A stretch of 64,000 bases of DNA from Palaemon carinicauda. Its lineage: Eukaryota > Arthropoda > Malacostraca > Decapoda > Palaemonidae. A program made the position numbers and the translations under genes. The notes beneath the pieces were generated by a model. The model was not told the origin of the DNA. It saw only the letters and a list, made by a program, of their open reading frames with translations, and did no database searches. The stretch lies in NCBI RefSeq assembly GCF_036898095.1, contig NC_090743.1:16542330-16606329 (forward strand), given 5' to 3'. This document shows positions 25,240 through 64,000 of this stretch, piece by piece. Position 1 is the stretch's first letter. Each line of letters begins with the position of its first letter.

Positions 25240-26320
25240 ACTTGTTCTCGGCTGTGTTCTTGCCAGGATTGACTATAATACTATCTACTATAACTACCCA
25301 AAGTGCAACTTACCTTATTGTACATTACTCACTGTTATGGGCGTTTTCAGGGTTCTATCACACAAGGAAACACTACGCACTACAGGACCTAGATCTGTTA
25401 GTCATACATTTAAAGAATCACAGAATGTATTCCGCATTAACAGTTGAATCCACATTATTGAAGCACATAGAAAATAAAGTTTTCAGTTTCTTCTTGAAAG
25501 CCTTAATATTTTCAGTCCTTCGGATGTTTAGTGGGAGCTTATGTAGTTTTTGCAGAGAATATTTGAAAGCTCTAGAACTTACAGTGAAGTTAGCAATTGT
25601 CTTTGGTATTTTAGACACCAGTTCTGATAATTTCAATTCGTTGCACATAAATCTATTCAAGGTTTAATGGCCAGCCAGTGTAATTCAATTAGTAGTCTAC
25701 AAGACTAATCCTTTCTTGGGGGTGGGACACCTTTTATCCATATTGCTCCTCTGTTTTCTGTTTTGCAATTTCTTTAGTTGCACTTTGGGTAGGTTGTAAT
25801 AGATGGAGCCACAGTAGTAAATCTTGGATAATCAAAAGTTACTTTACCGAATATTCAATCCGATACTTCTTTACAAAACCAAAGTTTCTCGGGTGACATC
25901 CAGCAATTCTTACTACATTATGTATTTGAGCACTGAGAGACAAATTACAGCTAGTGATACTCCTAGCTCACAGACTCAACGGTACTAGATATCGGGACCA
26001 TGTTGTTAATACTTATTTGAATGTTAGCCAAGTTTCTTGAGTTATATTTCTTGACTACCACCATAAACTCGATTTGATTTTCATTAAACTTATTTGCTTA
26101 ACTGTCATCAATTCCCTAACACGGGTAAGGACATGGCTTAAAGTTTCAACAATATCATCAATATCATTTACGGAGAAGCAAAGTTGTGCATCATCTGCAA
26201 ATAGTTTATACTTCATTTCATGTCTATTTTACTTTTGACTGACCTATAGTATATAATTAAAAAAATTAGATTGTGCCCAGGGCTCGAACCTGAGGTACAC
26301 CTCTGCTTAATGGTTCTTTT
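25240..26320 (-). pseudogene. Non-LTR reverse transcriptase relic
   Basis: On the minus strand across frames it reads RGVPQVRALG (compare GVPQGSVLGP) at about 26300, KLFADDAQLCFS at about 26200, a SLSAQIHNVVRIAG and NFGFVKKYRIEYS block at about 25920-25850, then SRAFKYS and NIRRTENIKAFKKKLKTLFS at about 25570-25460. This is the RT palm and C-terminus of a CR1/Jockey-type element with many stops and frameshifts. The clade is uncertain. Confidence 0.75.
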
Positions 26321-26984
26321 TAATAACTATGGCAGTTGCTTACTATCATACAATGACTGAATCAATCAAAATAGCTACTATCTGATTCGATTGTTCATAA
26401 CAAAACAGCTGTTTTTGTTAGGTGGTTGTTGTATGCATTTATGCAATGACTATGACATTACTTACATCTTATTTTTCTAATTTTTTAACTTACTGAACTT
26501 GACTTTTTTTTAAACAATCTATTAGTCATTTGCTTATTAATAAATTAGTTTAGTTTGTAGCTTGTTAGCAAAGAATGAGTCAACGAATGGAAACTGCTTT
26601 CAAATTTAAATTGCTTACCTAAAGAAAGGCCCATGATTTTTTCACCTGAAGATATATTTGAAAAAAAAAATAAGAATGTGTATATTTTTAATGAGAATAT
26701 AATTGATACCTATGAATAAAAATCATTGTTTTTCCTTGTCAAAGATAAGATTTCACTCATTTCTATATGTTAAATTTAAAAAAATATAAATGTGTTGGCA
26801 TGCTTTTAATAAATAAATAGGGAAAGAAATTATTTTCATACATCAAGGCCCGCCTGAACAGACTCTTGGTGTCTGATGGGGGGGCGAGAAATAAATCCCT
26901 AAAAGTAAAAGTAAGTAAATGGACCACAGCCTAAAAGACACTCGGCTTACGGGAATCATGGCCTAAATGACTTAAACTCTATTG

Positions 26985-27255
26985 AACTACAGTGGCTGCC
27001 TATTAAAGCTAGATATGTGCAATGACTTAAGTCATCAAGATACAGACATTCAAAATATTTAAGAGAACTGCTACATAGTGAACAGCCAACATATCTTGTA
27101 GATAAGAATAGCCACATTTGGTTTCAAGTTATTTTAGGGTTTAGAGCTTCCAAATATGCAGCCCCAGTATTGTGTAGGAAAAAACAAAAACAAAAGTCAT
27201 CTGAAGGACATGATCTTAAGGCTTTCAAGAAAAGGATTTCACTATTATCACAGAT
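26985..27255 (+). pseudogene. Non-LTR RT C-terminal fragment, + strand
   Basis: Reads LQWLPIKARY, SKYLRELLHSEQPTYLVD, FRASKYAAP and DLKAFKKRI, the usual end of CR1/Jockey-type RT proteins. One stop lies after KARYVQ. It is opposite in orientation to the 25.2-26.3 kb relic. Confidence 0.65.
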
Positions 27256-28594
27256 TACACATACTATAAATATTTGAAAATGTACACGACAAACAAACCT
27301 TGTAGTTCCCGCAGGACACAACTTTTTCTGTGTGACAGGACAAGGAAAACAGCCCTTTAAATATGCAAGGTTTTATGATTTGTCTTTCTTTACTGGTCAA
27401 AGTGTAAGTGACTAAATAAACTTGCCCCAGGTCAGTGACTGTCAAGTTTATTTTATGAATAAATTACATGCGTATTCTACATGTAGCCTACAGTACCTTT
27501 GATTGGATAAAGTAGAAAACTGAATTATTAAATGTTACTATTTAAGGTAACCTAAGTAAACATAGTTGAAGGAAGCTCAAGTTAAGATGCTTTTGTTCAT
27601 TAAGGGCCTTGCAGTGCTATCTGAAGAGTATTTGGCATCTCAAGCCTGGGTGTCATAATGCCTGTGTTAAAACTGGCATAAACAAGGAGGAAGTGTCCAA
27701 AAACACTGTTTCCTTCAGGCTTTGTGAGTAGATTAAGAGAGCTTAAGCTTTGTTCAAAATGAGGAGGACAACTGCCGAGTAAGAGTTCTCAAAGTCGTGG
27801 CCGTGGGTATCAGCCCAACGATCTCCTTACATTAAAACATGTTTGTTTCTCAGGCGAAGGCACATTATATCTGATAGAAGTTGCATATAAGTCCTTGAAC
27901 ACTTTATTTCTTTGTTAGGGTGGCCATAAATTAGGGAATGTGGCCAGACCAGATGTCAAAAGGGACAGACAAGCGCCTCTTCTAAAGTAGTGTTTTCAGC
28001 ATAAGCCAAGAATGAGAATCTCGTCTACTCCCTTCTTCCCCATTTTTTTTAGGGTACAGCAGTTTTAACTGTTATGTGGCAGATCTGATGTTTGGTGCTA
28101 GTAAGCTCCAGAAGAGTAACTTTCTCATCCTCCTTTACAAAGGATAGGCTATGCCTGGTATGAGATTTTCTACAGCATCTTTATTCCATGGGGATGTAGG
28201 TTTTGCTCTTGACATACTTCAAGTTTAAAAGAAACTACTACTGGTGCGGGCCATAACAGTTTCTACATCTCTCTTATTAGTTGATTAGGAGGATATTTGG
28301 ATAATTTTTGTCGTTCCTGTACAAGATCAGGATGTATGTAATTTATAAGGGAAAAATAACTTTCCAGTTTGATTCACAGGAATTTTTCATGGTTATACAA
28401 ATCGGAACCCTTTATTAAACTTTTCTTTTCAACCAATCCTCTCAGTACTAAGGCTGAAGGTTAAAAGTGGCTTGATCCACTCAGGCATTTGAGTAGGTGG
28501 ATTCCCCTTACCCACCTGTAATTACCTAACTACTGTACCTTGACAATGATTCAATGACGGTTACAGCCTCTGTATATGTATTGACTATTGGTTC
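27256..28594. other. Intergenic stretch
   Basis: No gene or element recognised. 28380-28480 has a weak resemblance to the element ends of the E/F/G family. Confidence 0.4.
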
Positions 28595-30300
28595 CAACAT
28601 GCCTCCAAATCCTCATCCTCTAATAGGAGTATGTTTACAAGAGAAGCTGGATATTGCTGTTAAAACTTTGAGGTGGTGGTAGTTACTGCCAGGTAGCGGG
28701 AAAGCCCCACCCACCTGATAGGCCACTGAACTCTCACTTTGTACTTAGCTCCCTGGAAAGTACAGATATACTACCAATGCTCTCAATTTGGTATTTTAAT
28801 CATTTATTTCTATTTTATATTACTGTAATTGGTTGGCAGATTGTAGTGTGCATGCAAGGGATTTTAAGGAAGAGGAAAGGTTTTGCAGTTTCCTGATAAC
28901 TGTAGCTGACAGTTGTTGTGTATTCTACTTTTTCTTTTGCACTTTCTTGTTCCTGTTGGTCAGCATTGCAGTTTGCTGTTTACAGTAGTCCCTCGCTTAT
29001 GGGACCTGGTGATGATAATGAAAACGTAATCCTAAGGAGGCTGGTATCCTTAGAATTGATGTGCACCATCATAGGAATAAGGTTCTACCGCCAAATGTAA
29101 AGCAGAAGGCACCTTCTCCTTTTGGTGCCTTCCCATTCCTGGAAATGCACCAAGGTCAATTACCTGGTTATGATGTTCCTTCACAGAGTTCTTTTGACCT
29201 CTATCCTGTGGGGATCGATCCTTAAGAGGAGAATTTGATCCTCCTCTTCTGAAAACTCAGTGCAGAGGACGAAAGATATCTTCTTCTACCTCCTCTTCAT
29301 CTCTTCACACTGCCGATTGGGGTAGAGGGCCTCTTCCCTTCTCCTTCCCAAACCGGCTGATGAGTTGCGTACACGTGACCGACTCCTCTTGTTTCTCTTC
29401 CCTGGGAGAGACAGTGCTGCTAAAGAACCAACCTGACTGACTAAACCAAAGACAAAAAGATGACAAAGGGTGGGCGTGCTACTCGTAACTTCTATTTGCG
29501 CACCTGCAACCACTTTTCAGGATTTGCCTTGTCAAAGGAAACTTTTAAAATCCTTCACTTTAAAAAAAAAAAAAAAAACCACATTGCACACATCCATCTG
29601 AGCTGGAACGCTCGTCTACAAATGCTCACCTTTTGACATGCACCGTTCTAAGGATGTGCCCTCTCCAGTTAGTGTGCACTCATCCGATTCTGAACACTCG
29701 TCTACACACACACACACACACACACGTGTTCCTTTGAATTTTTTGTGCATCCATGAGTGCTCCTATGCATGCTGCTCACTCATACAGGAAGTACAATAAT
29801 GAGATCAGGACCACTCTGACCCCACTCATGCTCATCAAACGCCAAAGTGCATACACGTTATCATCAGCAAGATTCCTCGCTACTAACAGGCTTTCACACA
29901 ATGTGCCTATATGCCACTCAATATCAGGATTTTACTTTAGCCTATCAAAAACTGAAGCATCTGGTGTTTCTCCTCCTACTTGGGGCACGGAAGCAAGGAG
30001 CATCTAGGGGCATGGGAGCGAGGAGCACCTTGGCCTCTGAAGTGTAACTTTCAAGCTGTTGCTTCTTCCTCTACAGTTTCACCACAAACCAATCTCTTCC
30101 CACATTTGTGTGAAGGATGGTACAGTAAGTAATGAGAACATATCTTTTTGGGAGGACAACCTGAGTATGTTACACACAGTACATTCTCGATAAACCAACT
30201 TGCCTTGTTGAAGATTCAATGGTCGATACTGCATCACTGAAGACATATCCCTATTTTAAAGGACTTTGGTTTGTATAGCTGGGGAAAATACAAATTACTT
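28595..30300 (+). mobile_element. Element G: decayed DIRS-like or related relic
   Basis: The left block at 28605-28770 (CTAATAGGAGTATGTTTAC, AGAAGCTGG, AGTTACTGCCAGGTAGCGGG) matches the left end of F. The right end at 30262-30295 (GGTTTGTATAGCTGGGGAAA) matches family end motifs. No recombinase or RT recognised inside. A (CA)n run lies at 29704-29725 and an A-run at about 29561. Confidence 0.42.
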
Positions 30301-30781
30301 TTAAAATCTGTTACATTAATTTTTACTGTATATTGTTAGCAATGGAATGAAGATTCTCCAAAATATTTTTTAAATAGATCTTTTTCACAAAATAACTTTT
30401 GTGTGCAGCACTGTATTCCAGAATTTGCCTTAAACTTTTAAATCATTAATTTCATCAGATGGCTTTAATTAATTTCAGAGGTTACCAGCTACATAAAAGT
30501 AAATATGGAATAGGTACAAGAAAAAAGTGCTACAGTTTACAGTATGTATAATCTATTATCACCTATGTGAAACTGATGAAGTACAGTCGGTTATCTCCAG
30601 TCTGTGGAATCTCAGTCAGGCCAGTGTTATAAGCTCATTAAATACAAAGATCAGATAGTCCAGGCCCAATAGAGGGACAATTGTTGGGCAAAAATCAGAT
30701 TTTTCTTTTGATACTGGAATCCAAATTTAAGGTGACATTTCTGATAATTCTAATGTTACTAATTCAAGAAACTAGGACAAG
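30301..30781. other. Region upstream of copy 2
   Basis: AT-rich. No clear promoter element seen. An in-frame TAG lies 9 bp before the copy 2 ATG. Confidence 0.45.
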
Positions 30782-63518
<32,737 letters not shown>

Positions 63519-63648
63519 GTATATTATGATAAAGTTTTAAGTGATAGGAATGCGTTCTTACGAGTCTGTAGTTTCATCTTGGTCTTCCTAATTTTTTTTT
63601 CTGATTTTCTCAAACTGTCAATTCTGATAACCATTTATTAATGGGAGC

Positions 63649-63649
<1 letters not shown>
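63519..63649 (+). other. Start of copy 2 intron 4
   Basis: Donor GTATAT at 63519. Nothing else recognised before the (TA)n array. Confidence 0.55.
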
Positions 63650-63651
<2 letters not shown>

Positions 63652-63706
<55 letters not shown>

Positions 63707-63788
63707 TGTATATATATATATATATATATATATACTGTATATATGTATATACATATATGTATATATATATATACTGTATATATATATA

Positions 63789-63819
<31 letters not shown>

Positions 63820-63828
63820 CTGTATATA
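63652..63828. repeat. (TA)n array with ACTGTA interruptions
   Basis: TA runs interrupted several times by ACTGTATATA. Confidence 0.9.
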
Positions 63829-64000
63829 TCACATCATCATCATCATATACCAAAGGCACTTCCTCCAATTTTGGGGGGTAGCCGACAACAACAAGAAACA
63901 AAACAAAAAGGGGACCTCTACTCTCTACGTTCCTCCAGCCTAACCAGGGACTCAGCCGAGTTCAGCTGGTACTGCTAGGGTGCCACAGCCCAACCTCCCA
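63829..64000. repeat. Interspersed repeat with (ATC)n start
   Basis: A (CAT)n run followed by CCAAAGGCACTTCCTCCAAT and CAGCTGGTACTGCTAGGGTG. It resembles a dispersed repeat I have seen in decapod genomes; only one copy is in this window and it is cut by the window edge. Confidence 0.4.

Noticed and set aside
25242..25667. 141-codon + strand frame
   Set aside because: It is antisense to the minus-strand non-LTR RT C-terminus, which is the recognisable reading.

Overview
This window looks like animal nuclear DNA, most likely from a decapod crustacean. It has a split gene with GT/AG introns, long (TA)n arrays, many DIRS-type tyrosine-recombinase retrotransposons, and non-LTR relics of a kind I associate with shrimp and crab genomes. 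The organism call is inference; no sequence here proves the species.

The host genes are two copies, both on the + strand, of an RNF216/Triad3-like RING-IBR-RING (RBR) E3 ubiquitin ligase. Copy 1 runs from base 1 to 11785 in seven exons with consistent splice phases. It encodes about 454 residues with a complete RING1, IBR and RING2, followed by a poly(A) signal at 11858. Copy 2 starts at 30782. Four exons are visible (30782-31221, 36100-36265, 62716-62834, 63246-63518) and it runs off the right edge before RING2. Matching exons have the same phases; exons 3 and 4 are also identical in length (119 and 273 bp), while exon 2 differs by 9 bp. A tandem duplication is the simplest reading. Copy 2 carries a 26.4 kb intron packed with transposons.

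The rest is mostly mobile DNA. Three DIRS-like elements can be closed at both ends by inverted terminal repeats (ITRs) plus an internal complementary region (ICR) that matches the reverse complement of the joined ends. They are A (13510-19957, minus, internally rearranged), B (52671-60172, minus, RT/RNase H and recombinase frames intact but gag split by a MITE) and C (43604-51989, plus, several frameshifts and one stop). A second set of ITR-bearing relics (E 6385-9345, H 20269-21760, G 28595-30300, F 31556-35880, D 36368-42280) belongs to related families with decayed coding regions. A is nested inside a larger TIR element (12999-20268). B split an older non-LTR reverse transcriptase relic (51990-52670 and 60173-60450).

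Three copies of one pogo/Tigger-like MITE (42805-43569, 44443-45162, 57712-58436), each with a long (TA)n core, a different MITE at 24461-24849, a 250 bp foldback at 5990-6239, an RTE-type endonuclease relic at 3166-3965 and other non-LTR fragments at 25.2-27.3 kb make up most of the remainder. I see no tRNA, rRNA, CRISPR or prokaryotic features.
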